A stretch of 64,000 nucleotides of DNA from Rhododendron vialii (GCF_030253575.1 NC_080561.1:38673564-38737563), one strand, 5' to 3'; shown: positions 37,008-48,572, numbered from the stretch's first letter. Translations and numbers: made by a program. Notes: a model not told the origin generated them from the sequence alone.

Positions 37008-40000
37008 ATGCAAACTAGTAATCAATACGCAAGACCTGCTGGGGACACGATGTTTAGTTTAGAGGTCAAAAGGAGTTCAAGGCCACAAGAAACCTCAAAA
37101 GTCATGAAGCCGAGGATCCTGTCACCCCAAGCAAATCAGAGCCCCAAGTTTCAAGAAAAGCACAATATTGCCATTCCAATTGGTCAATGTTACCTTGATC
37201 AGAATCATGAAACAAGACGGAGGGCAGGTGACGTTCTTATATTACTGCCAAAATCTTCAAAGAACTCTCAAAACCCTTTGATTGGGAGTAAGGCAAATAA
37301 AAACGACGAGCTTGTCAAGAACATGTCAAATTTGCCAGGCTATCTGCAGCGAGTGGAGAAAGGGGAAAATCTCCAGGAGAAGGCTTTGAATTTTGGAGTT
37401 CTAGATTGGGAGCGTCTAGAAACATGGAAGCACAAAAAAGTGACCCAACCAAGAGGTGACGCTAGTGCATCTTCCTCTGGCAGTAGTTCCATGTTCAAGG
37501 TTGGGGGGTCGATTTCACAGTCTGGTTTCATTAACAGCAAGTCTCTCGCTCCTCACAAGAAGCAAGTTAGTCCATCCCTAAGGGAAGGTATTTCTCATGA
37601 TATTAAACAATCCCATGTACGAGAAGATTTTAAAGCTTCTTCACAGTACACATTGGAAGGGCAGCGAAAACCGCCCAGGAGAAATCAGTCTTCTGGCAGA
37701 AATCAGTTAGAGAGATGCAAGAGAGAAGGTTCAGATCGAAAGATCAGATCAAAAAAGGGAACAACATTGTCTGATTTAAGAAAACATGAGTACTCGCGCC
37801 CTTCTAAGGATGAGAAACGTGCTCAATATAGGGTAGTAAACAATGGTGTGGAGGATTTGCAAGCACTGAAATATTATTTTGGTCAAAAGCACTGCCCTGG
37901 AGAGCACAGAAGCACTGTTCTCCTTTTACCAAAACACTCTCCCAGAGAAAGTTGCTTCGAGAGTGTTCAAAGTTCTGAACCCGGGATACTATCTGATGCG
38001 AAACCGGGTGAAGCAAACCAGGAGGGTTTTTCAGATTGGTTTTCTTCTGAAGAAGTTCACTCAGGAGAAATGTATTCTGGGATTCCACACTCATGCCCAC
38101 TGCCTATTGGAGTCAAGAGAAGCATTGGTGAAACACCAGCCATATTATCCAATGGTCAATACATGGATGAGAATGCATCAAGAGTGAAGCCTTCAGGTGC
38201 AAATGGAAGTGATGGTTCCAAGAGATTGGATCATGAAACTACTGAACCTGCTGCTGTAAAGGGAAGGCATTCCTCACCAAATCGTCGGCATAGCTTTAGC
38301 CTTGCTAGAATCAGCAGAAGTTTGACTTTTAAGGACAGCTCAAACATTCCACAGTTGAGTTCCACATTTGCTAACATCAAGTCTGTTTCTGTGGATGCTT
38401 GCCCAATTTATGTTGGAGTAGAGACCAAAGGTGAGTCTGACTTGAGGCGGCACAGATTATCTAGCTCTCAGAGCATGGAGCTTTCTTGTGATGATTCTCA
38501 CATGGTCACATGTCCAATTGAAACACTAAACACACCATCATATTCAAATGCAATCAGGGGTTACAAGCAAGTGGATCAAGAAGCTACTGAAGCTGTGAGA
38601 GGAAGGCATCCGTCACCAGATCCCCTCTTAGACTTTGGCATCGGTAGGATGAGCCGAAGTTTCAGTTTTAAAGAAGCTTCAACAGTTCCACAGTTGAGTT
38701 CCACATATGTTACAGTCAAGTCCGGTCCAGTGGGATCCGAAGTGTCTGATTCCTTGGACAATGCAAACAAACACAAGACGAATTTTCATGGGAGATCAAG
38801 GTCCAGCCCTCTAAGAAGGTTGCTAGATCCTTTATTAAAGGGCAGGCCAACAAATTCATGCCATTCTGCTGATATCAATCATCCATTGACAGGAAATGAT
38901 ACAACATCAACAATCCAAGCTTTTCTTCAACTCACAATCAAGAATGGACTCCCTTTGTTCAAACTTGTTGCCAATAACAACAATGACATTCTTGTTGCTG
39001 TTAAAAACGCAACTGCATCTGGAAAGGATGATTCTAGCTGGATTTTCACATTTTACACCGTCTGTGAAATTAAGAAGAAGAGTGGCAGCTGGATTTCTCA
39101 AGGGCATAAAGGAAAAAATCATGGGTTTGGCTACAATGTCGTAGGTCAGATGAAGTTTTCTGGCTCTAATTATCTGGATTTGACAGTACAGAATCCCAAT
39201 GACCAATTTACAGTGAAAGAGTCTGTACTGTATAGTGTTGATGATAGACAACGAGACCACGAATCAGTACAGTTAGCAGTAAACAGGGAGGTTGCTGCCG
39301 TAATTGTGAGGATCCCAATGGGGAATTCTGATACCAATGGAGATGAGGGAAAGAAGGGAAAAGAGTTGATAGGGAAGGGATTCGGTAACACAACAGTCAT
39401 TCTTCCTGGTGGTGTTCATGGCTTGCCAAACAATGGGGCTCCTTCACCATTGATAGAAAGATGGAAATCTGGTGGATCGTGTGATTGTGGCGGCTGGGAT
39501 GTTGGTTGCAAATTGCGAATTCTTACCGATGAGGACCGGAGCTGCAATCTGATGGAACCATCCATATCTTGCTCAAGCCCAGATCAATTTGATCTTTTCA
39601 ATCAGGTACAACTTTGTCAAATTGGTTCTTTCTGTTAGTGTATGTGATTTATTTGTATGGATTATGCATTCTGGATTCTCCTCCGAGCTGTTTGGCACAG
39701 GGAATCCAATTCTTTTCCGATAAGAAGGAATTTTCAGATACTCATTTCAATTACTGAGCGAAAAAAATTCCTTATCCCTAAGATTCTCATGAAACTGCCA
39801 CCCGCATGCACCGCCGACCAACAACCACCACGCACCACCACCCCGCCAAATATTTGTGTTATTTCACAATGGGGAAAGAGATCTTGGTCAAATTCACATT
39901 CAAAATCTATTTATCGGATTAAAGCATCAAAACTTGTTCTGTTGCATGTGTTTTATTTTCCAAATCTCTTCCAAGTTCCTTACACTTTTTAGCTTCTAAT

Positions 40001-40365
40001 TATTCAAAAATCTAAAATCGTAAACGTCTCTCTCAAACACCTACTTTTGTGTATACATTTGTTCAGTTAATAATTTGCTTCCTGCACAGGGAGGAGGAGG
40101 TAGTGACAATAGGCCAATCTTCAGCCTGGAACCATTCGAGAAGGGGATTTACTCGGTTCAATTCAGCCCATCAATTTCTTTGCTACAAGCATTCTCAGTT
40201 TGTGTTGCAGTCATAAGTAATCAGAAGTCATTTGATTTCTCAGAAGCTAACCACCCTTCTGAAGCAGAACTTCTTCATGAATCCAATGCTACTGGATGTG
40301 ATAGAAAGAAGACTCCCACCAAATATGTTCCTCCTCCCCCTCTATCTCCTGTTGGAAGAGCTTAG
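37008..40365 (+). CDS. DUF3527-domain protein (2 coding exons, 957 aa)
   Basis: Exons 37008-39605 and 40090-40365 join in phase. The frame is open upstream of 37008 but has no earlier ATG, so M at 37008 (MQTSNQYARP) is the first possible start. The N-terminal third has the family motif VLDWERLETW (residues 131-140). The middle is Ser-rich and disordered. The C-terminal third carries the DUF3527 region, including GCDCGGWDVGC-like chemistry (CDCGGWDVGCKLRIL at 825-839), and ends PPPPLSPVGRA. No membrane segment or signal peptide is seen. A ~40-residue block is repeated inside the protein (about 418-460 and 531-575; RH-SP...SRS-(L/F)-(T/S)FK...PQLSST). Function is unknown in all plants as far as I know. 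Short upstream ORFs lie at 36952-36972 and 36974-36991, which may limit translation. It is convergent with the gene at 40787. Confidence 0.92.
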
Positions 40366-40786
40366 TACCGTTCAAGGGATCTGTTTCAGTGGCTGTTCTG
40401 AATACACGAAAGGAAGTATAAATATAAACCTCGAAGAGGTGTCTTGCATTATCAACAAATCATCGGTTTGTCATAATTCGCATCAAATTTGTGGGATGAT
40501 ATTGAATTAGAGTCTACTGTGGATGAAGAAATACTTTACCACTTCAGTTTTTGTAATGGTTCTGTTTTGTATTAGAAAGCAACGAGGCAGTTATTTCCTG
40601 GGAACAGAAGAAACTTAGTGAACCATGGCATCATGAGTTGCAAACAAGTTTACACTAACACAATCTGAATACACTACTGCCAACTCAGAGTCATTACGCA
40701 AATGTTTGTATAAATCATTCCACTGGCTGAAAGTAGGAGGATATATGAAAATTTCAGAAGGCAGATGTCCAACAAATCTCTCTGCT

Positions 40787-41394
40787 TCAAAAGTCAACAT
40801 GTGATGCGTGGTGAACACAGATAAACCATTGACCGTCGATCTTCTCAAACACATTCGTTGCGATCTGTCTCCCCCAGCTGCTTCCCTTTGTTGTAACCAT
40901 TTCAGAGCAAGTAACATACCCAAAATCGCCTCTCACGTGAACTTGAACATCTTTAACCTCAATCTCTAGTGGAAACTCATAATCAGCCCAAACAAGTTCC
41001 CAGCTCCCCATTACAAGGTCATAACCAGATATGGCACCCACACCTGGGTGCACAACACAAACATTTTCACCTTTAGCCCAAAGGGCTTGCATGGATGCCA
41101 GGTCACCTTTCCGGAACGAGTTGTAGAATCGAGTGTTTGCTGATAGTACCGCGGCTTTGCCATCCTCCTGGAGAAATCGGAGGGTATCCCTGAGTTTGGC
41201 AGCTCGTGCGTAGTTTTCCTCCTGAATGGCGATTTGCAGGTCCCGCTTTAATGTCTCCTCATCTAGTGTGATGCTTTCACTGCTTAAAGCTCCCCCTGAG
41301 CCCTCGCTTTTAGCAACACATAGTCTATGTGAATGCGAACGAGAAGCTTTTCCGAATGGGGCTGCACTGTGAAGATGCAAAGTTAGACCATCTT

Positions 41395-41438
<44 letters not shown>

Positions 41439-44400
41439 CAACATGCCAATACATCCCAATGAGATTCAACATGCCAATACATCCCAATGTTCAAATAGTT
41501 GGCCGACCCAAATTGGGCTAAAGAAGGCCGATCAAATACGGTGGCATGTGGCAAGACAAGCATAATTTATAGGTGACTACTGACTACAAGTAATGTTGGA
41601 TAAGTAGACCATATCAAGCATGTATAGCTCTATACGACTCTTACGTTGTTTCATTTTATTGCAATATGACAAGCTACTAAGGCTGTAGGTTATACATAGC
41701 ATGATGGCAAGAGGCAGGTTCCAAAAACCAAATGCCGATGAAGATCTATTGCTTTGCCTCCATTACTCGATTTCTTGATATATTTTACATTGAAGACAAA
41801 CAATGCCGTATGGTGTTGCAATAGTGGTTTATACACAATGTATTGTTTACTTAACTAGTATTTCGTTTGTTTAATAGATCCAAACTATTCTTGCTTTATT
41901 TCAATCTATCATGTTTTCCCCAGATATTGTAAAAGACCTTATTATGAAGATACTGTTGCATATGACCTAATAGAATAGGCAACACGGTGACAGACTGTGA
42001 TTGATTTCAAAACTTCAATCCATCACATAACCTTATTTCACAAAAACCAGAAACTAATTACCTGCTAGTGCGTGCTAATATGCTGAGGGGTATTTGCAGA
42101 ATACTAGGTTATACATTCTGCTTTCATTTCCCACTTTGGCATGGGTTCATCTTAGCATCGAAAAGGCATGAAATATATTTTTGTTATTGCACCGGTTTTT
42201 TCCTTCCTGAAATGGTTAAATCTAATCCTCATCCACGCACGCGTGAAACATGACCGTGTCCGAACTTTTCAATAGGGATGTGGGAATCCCATCAGCAACA
42301 TGCCGAATTATGATGCCAAATTCCAAGGGCAATTTGATCCTTCTACTATGACAGAATGCAACCAAGTACTAGCATTACTAAGCACAGCACAACAACAATA
42401 GATGGGGAAAAAAGGGTGGTTAACCAAGTCTTGGTAATCTGCCACATGGCATCATGGTGTTTCTGTACCTGTGTGTGGGCTACCCGCCCGAAAAAGAAGA
42501 AGAGTTTTTGAAAAAGAGATGCTTTTGAAAAATGGAAGAGTCGCCACCCGGATTTGAGATTTGCCACCAGCGAAACCATTTTGGTTGAGAATGATTTTTG
42601 AATTTGAAAACCAGAGATCGTTTCGGGTTCGAAAGCCACGTTACGAGAGGGAAAGGGTTTTACGGCACTCCTCTCGCCCGATACGAAATCGGTCTCTACT
42701 CGACATTTGTGGGATTTTTATAAAAAATATTTTGTTTCATAAAAGCAGCTAGCAGGTATCCACAGGTATATCAAATAAATGGTGCATGCATGTGCCAATG
42801 TACAATATATGATAATGAAATGATACAAAGCAAAAAATGACAGGAACTCAACTACTGCCACTAGAACCACTCCCGAGCGCTCGGGACTGCACTCCTGAGC
42901 GCTCAGGAGCTCTGTTGAATCACCCTGCAAACCTTGGTTAGAACAAATGCAATATGGTACTTGAAACAGGAACACAGAGTTGTCAATACACACTAATGCT
43001 CAACAAAGGTTTTAAACAACTAAGAACTGGTCCTAACCATCCAAACATTGCTTCCTTGCAATTGAAAACAAACCCAACTGGGCTCTGGAAGGGACCAGTG
43101 CACACCCAGTGCTTAAAGAGCATTGAAAAGGCAATATACAAGAGGAAATGAGATTTGCTGCAATGACATCATTCTTGAGCGCTCGGAATCAGTCCTGAGC
43201 GCTCAGGAGTGTGCTGCACCACAGGTCTTATTTAGGTCTTATTTTAGACAGAAAGCTAACACATCTTGACATGTTTTCATTCTGTTTTCTGAAGATGAGA
43301 TACCCTGAAAATGGTTGAAAATATGTCCTTGAACAAAAAGTTGGAGAAGTGTGCCTCCATCTTCAGAAAATAAATTGTTTATGTCAACATATCAAAGTGA
43401 AGCCATTGTAATTGTGAAAAAATTTCATTTTCCTTGTTGTATATTCACCAGAAATGTGAGAAATAGGGGTGAAACCAGTCCTAAGCGCTCGGGAGAGGTC
43501 CTGAGCGCTCGGGAGTGTTCCTGAGCAGGTTGAAAATCTGTTTTATGACTCTTTTGCCCTTGTTTTTACACTAAGGCCACTCAACCACGCATCCAGTATG
43601 AGGAATTGGAGTGGGCCGGGTGACCTCCCTCAGAAGGATAATAGCCCTTTGATTGAAAAGTAGAAGAATTTCTACCTTCTTGGTTTGAACTAGAACCTTG
43701 CTTCTTGGATGGTTTTAATGGATGGAAAAGGATGGGAAAATGCAAAAAGTCAGAACCAGATGTAATCCTCAACTTCCTGAATTTTTCTTGATGTATTTGG
43801 TATTTTTTTTGGATTTTCTTGGAAATGTTTGAGTGAGGATGACTTTTGAAGACAAGAGTGAAGTGTTGGTTTTTTACTTTTGAAAACAAAGGGTTAGAGA
43901 GGGAGAATATTTCGTGTCCCTCTAATGCAGCATTGTGCTGTTTATATAGGGGGAGTAGAAAATAAGATTTATTTATTTGAAAATAAAATCAAAAATAAAA
44001 TGGAAAATATTTTAGGGGGAAAAATATCATCATTAGTCTTCAGCACTCTTCTGATGGAGTGTTCAGCTCAGAAACCTCAGGTTTGAACGAATATAATGAT
44101 GCATTTCTGAAAAGCTGAATGCTCAAGCATCCATTGGGCAGCATAGTGGTCCTAAGTGCTCAGGAGTGGTCCTGAGCGCTTGGGACAGCCACTCCTGAGC
44201 GCTCGAGAGTGAGCTTGATCTGGGTTTTTGAAAAAGGGTCCAGGGCGCTCGGGAGTGGTCTTGAGCGCTCAGGACTTATTTTCAGCAAATTGTTTTGATT
44301 TTTTGAAGGTTGAAGAAGCAAGGTCCAAATTAACCAAGGCTTGTTTTAATCCAAATTTATCATCAGGGGACCTCAAGGCCACAAATTAAGGATGATTAAT

Positions 44401-47400
44401 AAGTCCAAATTGGGGTGTCTACACTGTGGCTGTGAAGATATGGGACATGGTCTTTCCACGTAAATTTTAATGAATTTGCTTGCAACATTTTAGTCAACCA
44501 TACCATAGAGTAAATAAATGTTGCTTCCGGTCATAAGCCACACATTTTGGTTCTTGTCCCCCTTCCGTGATACGTGTGTAGTGAAGATGGAAGAACATAC
44601 TATGTGAATTAACATTTATCAGATTCAGAGTAGATTCAGAGTAATGTGCATGCTACTTTGGAAGCTAACAATGAGCAACACAAAGAACCGCAAACCAAAT
44701 ATTTGTGATAAGCAATTTTTGATCACGGTGATTTGCAGTTTGGTATAAGAAAATCTGAAAAGAGTGTTTCCGCAAGGTGCCATACTAAAAGTTGACATCA
44801 AAAGCATTTTGGACAAAACAAGGTTCTCAAAAAGATAACTTCAAAAACTTGTGTCGTGGGAGCTACCTGACGATCCTCATTTAAGCCCCATCTAATGTGT
44901 CAGCCTTAATTGTTTTCCATGTGTTCGCTGGAGACAATAAGTATATAATGACAAAAGCCAAATAGACCAATAGTTGGAGTACTTAACATGAAAGAGACTC
45001 AGTCTACAACATCCAAGGGTGTAATCACCTCTATTGGTTACTTACCATGTGTTTAAGTAAAAGTCACATAAGGAGTACCTAGATTTTGAAAGAAGAGCAT
45101 AGAACATGCCAAACAAGTTGGTCAATGTTCAATGCCAAGAAGAGCATTGAACATGGCAAAGTCTTGAGCATTTTAACCATGTATTCTCATAGAAAGCAGA
45201 CTTCTCCAAATTAATTAGATGGACATGCCAAATAAGTTGCTTCATCAAACAAAACGGGACCGCGGGAGTAGTTTTTACAACTATTGGTCGATTCTATTAA
45301 CTAACTAAAGTAAAAGAATAGAGTTAGACATGTTCTAGCATTGCGCTTTCCATTTTTTTCTCCTTCATCGAGACCTTAAATCCGCTTCTCTCAGCAGCCA
45401 TAAATTTTCTATCAGTCTATGTATCAAGTTTCCATGTCAAAACAATTCGAAAGTTCATCTTGAATCAGGGGAAACAAATTAATGGGCATCTGCAAAGTGT
45501 GAGCGATTCTGCAGGAACTTTCTTGAAAAGACGAGATTTAGCACTTTCTATTGCAGGGAGGTTAATAGATGAGCACTACTTCTCAGCAGGCTCCTGTTCA
45601 GACATTTATGTGATAGAACAAAAGAATTTGAATTTCAACAAACATGTATACTAGTTCTCTATCACCGGTCACATAGATGTCACTTAGAAACTGTTACATG
45701 TTCGCCCTCCACACGTCAGTGAGATATTGTATCTTGTATGTAATGTATAACCAAATATCATGTGATTTACTCACAGGCCCTCACGTGATAAGCACTAGAA
45801 TTGCAAGGCAAAGACAACTTACCAAGTGCTGCAGTTCTCGAATCGGGGTTGTGATTAAGCAAGACCCCCATGCCATCTCCTCGTCCAATACTACGAGCTA
45901 AAACTAAATTTTGTTGGTTTGTAGATAGTGATGAGAGGCGATGAAGCATCGAAGAACGCTTGATGCATGGACATGGAAAGCTACTAGAATCCCTGATATT
46001 AGAAATACTTCCCTGGATGAATGAAGGCTTAAAATTGTAAGACTCTACACAGAAATGAGTTCTGCAATGGTTGATGGTGATTTCAACAACAAAACAAAAC
46101 CATAAAAAGAGAAACACAAAGAGAGATAATCAACTACGCAAGTACTTATAAAGCATTTCAACAAGAAGAGAACTTATGTATAAAATGAAAAATCAACCAA
46201 GGAGTTACAAACCACTGGAAAACTTATTGAAGTTATACATTCTTTTTATCTGATATAAATGTGATGCATTTTAGTAAGTTCAAAAATATGTGAACCTGTA
46301 TATTAGGTTAAGCCTGATTTGATGACTTCTCAATAAAACCCATCAAACCAATAGGAAAGTGAGTAACAATGTGATCGCCCTCCGACGCTGCTCATTACCA
46401 GATTTTTTTTTTAGAGATAGAAAATTTCATATTCAATCTCAACACAAACACGCGCTAAAAAGCTGAATCACAAGAACTTACATTTCATGTTTTTTTTTTT
46501 TGTACGGAAAGTTCCTCTTTTTTTTTTTGGACATGTGTGGAATCCTTGATGCCTTATCAATTAATTAAATTACTTAATAAAAAAAAAAAACTGATTCCCT
46601 TTCGAAATTCGCGCTGAACGTGCAGGCTCATGCCTAAAGTTTTGCAGCGACCGCTACGCCCTCCTACTATGGAAAGCCCAATCTATAATTGGAGATTATA
46701 GATTCATAGGTAAATCAAACGTTATTCCTTAAAAGGAATTTGCTTGAGCAGCCTCACATAGTCACACACATATATACTTCAACCAAGGTATCAATTACAC
46801 CTATACTGAAATCTTAATCAGAAATTTTCGCACCTAAGGGTACCAAAGCAGGTAATGCCTACGTGTTAGAATTTGGGTCGTAACTTGACTGTACTCTTAG
46901 GGTCGACGGACTAACCCATGTGCAAGTGCCGCTCACATGGAACCTTTCCCCTCTTCGGCCTTCAGAATTCTCATTTGAATATTTGCTACTACCACCAAGA
47001 TCCGCACCAACGGCCGCTCTGCCCAGGCTCATGCCTAAAGTTTTGCAGCGACCGCTACGCCCTCCTACTATGGAAAGCCCAATCTATAATTGGAGATTAT
47101 AGATTCATAGGTAAACCAAACGTTATTCCTTAAAGGAATTTGCTTGAGCAACCTCACATAATCACACACAAATATACTTCAACCAAGGTATCAATTACAC
47201 CTATACTGAAATCTTAATCAGAAATTTTCGCACCTAAGGGTACCAAAGCAGGTAATGCCTACGTGTTAGAATTCGGGTCGTAACTTGACTGTGTAGGAAT
47301 GAAAACTCACCGTTCGAGGAAGAAAAAGTCGATTAAGCTGAGGCTTCAGTGACGGCGCATGGAGACTTGAAACCTCCATAGCTGAAGGCAGCGAATTGTT

Positions 47401-47406
47401 AAACAT
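40787..47406 (-). CDS. Predicted plastid UVR-like + SnoaL/NTF2-like domain protein (3 exons, 286 aa)
   Basis: Minus-strand exons 47311-47406, 45823-46012 and 40787-41361 join in phase (0, then 1) with GT-AG borders. The acceptor for exon 3 is the TGCAG of a CACAGTGCAG tandem, since only it restores the frame. The start could be 47404-47406 (MFNNSLPSA...) or the internal ATG at 47377-47379 (MEVSSLHAPS). The first ~110 residues are Ser/Arg/Leu-rich and poor in acidic residues, like a chloroplast transit peptide. Residues about 133-165 (LKRDLQIAIQEENYARAAKL) resemble a UVR helix pair. Residues about 172-286 form a SnoaL/NTF2-like fold with FYNSFRKGDLASM, ALWA, VCVVHPG and the terminal WFICVHHASHVDF. 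The family's biochemical role is not established. Intron 2 is 4.46 kb and contains a solo LTR; intron 1 contains an rRNA-derived duplication. Joining exon 2 to exon 3 rests on phase and composition only. Confidence 0.82.
41399..41488. repeat. (GA)n tract plus 28-bp tandem duplication
   Basis: A GA microsatellite (41399-41435) is followed by two identical 28-bp units starting gagattcaacatgcc (41433-41460 and 41461-41488). It lies in intron 2 of the minus-strand gene, just before its last acceptor, so it supplies a CT-rich tract on the sense strand. Confidence 0.85.
42474..44423 (+). mobile_element. Solo LTR (1950 bp) with perfect 5-bp target duplication
   Basis: The element begins TGTGGGC and ends GTCTACA, the TG...CA borders of an LTR. 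It is flanked by ctgtg at 42469-42473 and at 44424-44428. Near its left end are gagtcgccacccgg and the phrase tctcgcccgatacgaaatcg, which I recognise from LTRs of a common plant Ty3/gypsy-type group. The ending ggggtgtctaca is also typical. A TATA-like tttatatagg at 43941-43950 suggests plus orientation, with the transcription start shortly after. No gag-pol sequence, primer-binding site or second LTR is present, so this is a solo LTR left by recombination. It sits in intron 2 of the UVR/SnoaL gene, opposite in orientation. It contains the palindrome cluster described separately. Confidence 0.85.
42871..44274. repeat. Cluster of GAGCGCTC-centred 16-bp palindromes
   Basis: About 12 copies of TCCTGAGCGCTC(A/G)GGA. 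Perfect palindromes are at 42871-42886 (TCCCGAGCGCTCGGGA), 42892-42909 (18 bp) and 43193-43208. Near-perfect copies are at 43172, 43479, 43499, 44150, 44170, 44193, 44239 and 44259, plus a half copy near 43519. Copies come in pairs or triplets whose starts are 20-23 bp apart (22, 21, 20, 20, 23 and 20), while groups are separated by 90-650 bp. Linkers such as gtg(g/t) are also conserved. They lie inside the solo LTR on both sides of its TATA-like box. Confidence 0.92.
46623..47292. repeat. Recent 401-bp tandem duplication (intron 1 of minus-strand gene)
   Basis: The 270 bases at 46623-46892 recur at 47024-47292 with few substitutions and one single-base indel. The segment between the copies (46893-47023) is rRNA-derived, so the array is one full 401-bp unit plus two thirds of a second. 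The second copy ends 18 bases from the exon 1 donor at 47310. Confidence 0.9.
46893..47073 (-). pseudogene. 25S rRNA fragment (antisense to +)
   Basis: Phrases gacggactaacccatgtgca, aacctttcccctcttcggcc, ctcatttgaatatttgctac and accaccaagatc are the reverse complement of a conserved internal segment of plant 25S/26S rRNA. About 50 bases of the same rRNA end are present again at 46623-46672 because of the tandem duplication. It is a short, diverged fragment (for example gctcatgcctaaag where rRNA is GC-rich), not a functional rRNA gene. Confidence 0.88.
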
Positions 47407-47442
47407 CAACTGTAGAGAGAGAGCGGATCAAAAAAAAAAACT

Positions 47443-47443
<1 letters not shown>

Positions 47444-47477
<34 letters not shown>
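47444..47477 (-). promoter_or_regulatory. (CT)n leader of the UVR/SnoaL gene
   Basis: GA dinucleotides on + are CT on the sense strand, about 40-75 bases upstream of the first ATG. A second, shorter tract lies at about 47413-47424. The position suggests a CT-rich 5' leader or transcription start region. Confidence 0.5.
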
Positions 47478-47480
<3 letters not shown>

Positions 47481-47975
47481 CTTTGCCAAGTCTCAAACGA
47501 AGAGCGAAGTGGCTTTCAGCCTGTCACTAGCCTTTTCATTAGTTTGCAGGCCTGTTTGTTTGGTCACCAGAAAAAATGGATTTTCAGGTCCGGCCCACTT
47601 CCATCAATTTTGTTAGAAAAGTGTGTTGTTACGGAAAAATTTAGGGGCCGTCTGCGGAGAAGTCTCTGCAGTCGTTTTTCGGTCATACGTTTCGGTAATT
47701 AATACGTTTCGGTAATTAATGATTCGATAAAAAAAATTCTTTTTGAAAGGATATTTTCAAGAAAGTTGAACGATTGAACGTTTTTGATTTTTTGGATGGC
47801 TGAGATTCCACAAATTGCTATTTGGTTGTCTACTTTTTGAAAAGGGGATGGGGAAAATTAAAAACCGATAGTAGTAATTATAGGTGAAAATATTGGTTTT
47901 GATGTTGGATCAGTTGACCCACCGGCCCATGGGTTCAGTGCCCATAAAATTACACTATGATGCAATTAAATAGTT

Positions 47976-48249
47976 GGGAAAATGACGGCTCAGGACATGT
48001 TTTGATAATTAATACCCGCTAAGGACAAGCTAAAAACATTTGTTAATACTGAAAATGCCATTGGCGGATATTAATTATCAAAACACGTCATTGGCCGTCA
48101 TTTTCCCAACTATTTAAGGGAAAATGACGGCCCAGGACGTGTTTTGATAATTAATATATGCCAATGACAAGTTAAGAACATTTGTTAATGCTGAAAATGT
48201 TATTGGCGGATATTAATTATCAAAACACATCCTTGGCCGTCATTTTCCC
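47976..48249. mobile_element. Tandem pair of 132-bp foldback MITEs with TTAA flanks
   Basis: Copy 1 (47976-48107) and copy 2 (48118-48249) are about 90% alike. Each starts gggaaaatgacgg and ends ccgtcattttccc, with further inverted segments (gtgttttgataattaatat). Copy 2 is bordered by TTAA at 48114-48117 and 48250-48253. Confidence 0.88.
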
Positions 48250-48389
48250 TTAATAGGCTCCTTAGGTATGAGTTGGGCCGGATATGGGTCGGGTTGAGTG
48301 AGTGGATCTGGTCCATGTACAACAGAAAAACTTAAAACCTACAAGTGATGTGGCCCCATTAGCCTATAAAATAGCTTCGAAGTCGAAAC

Positions 48390-48572
48390 GAGAAGTTTTT
48401 GGGTGGCAGGCGGATACCACGTGGCGATATCTGTCAGCGATCCAGACCTTTAGATTTATTCTCTTTTTCTCCTCATCCAACTACTCTCTCTTCTCCTTTT
48501 GTATGTCTAAAATCCGGATAATTCAAAACACATTAAGTTTGGATCACCTACGAGGACACCCATAAATTTCTC
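48390..48572. mobile_element. Degraded Mutator-type MITE
   Basis: The left end gagaagtttttgggtgg and right end ccataaatttctc are inverted. Inside are ggcagg..taccacgtgg and gatccagacc, resembling the elements at 31121 and 33809. No clear target duplication is preserved. Confidence 0.5.

Noticed and set aside
40615..40923. 102-residue minus-strand ORF overlapping the UVR/SnoaL gene 3' end
   Set aside because: Different frame of the last exon and 3' UTR; no independent support.
42871..44274. CRISPR-like array
   Set aside because: Repeats are palindromic and regularly paired, but spacers are not uniform, repeats vary, and the locus is an LTR in a plant nuclear genome.
45460..45654. Possible extra exon in the 4.5-kb intron
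   Set aside because: On the wrong strand for the host gene and not similar to any known protein.
46893..47073. Functional rRNA gene
   Set aside because: Only about 180 diverged bases of 25S rRNA without neighbouring rRNA sequence.
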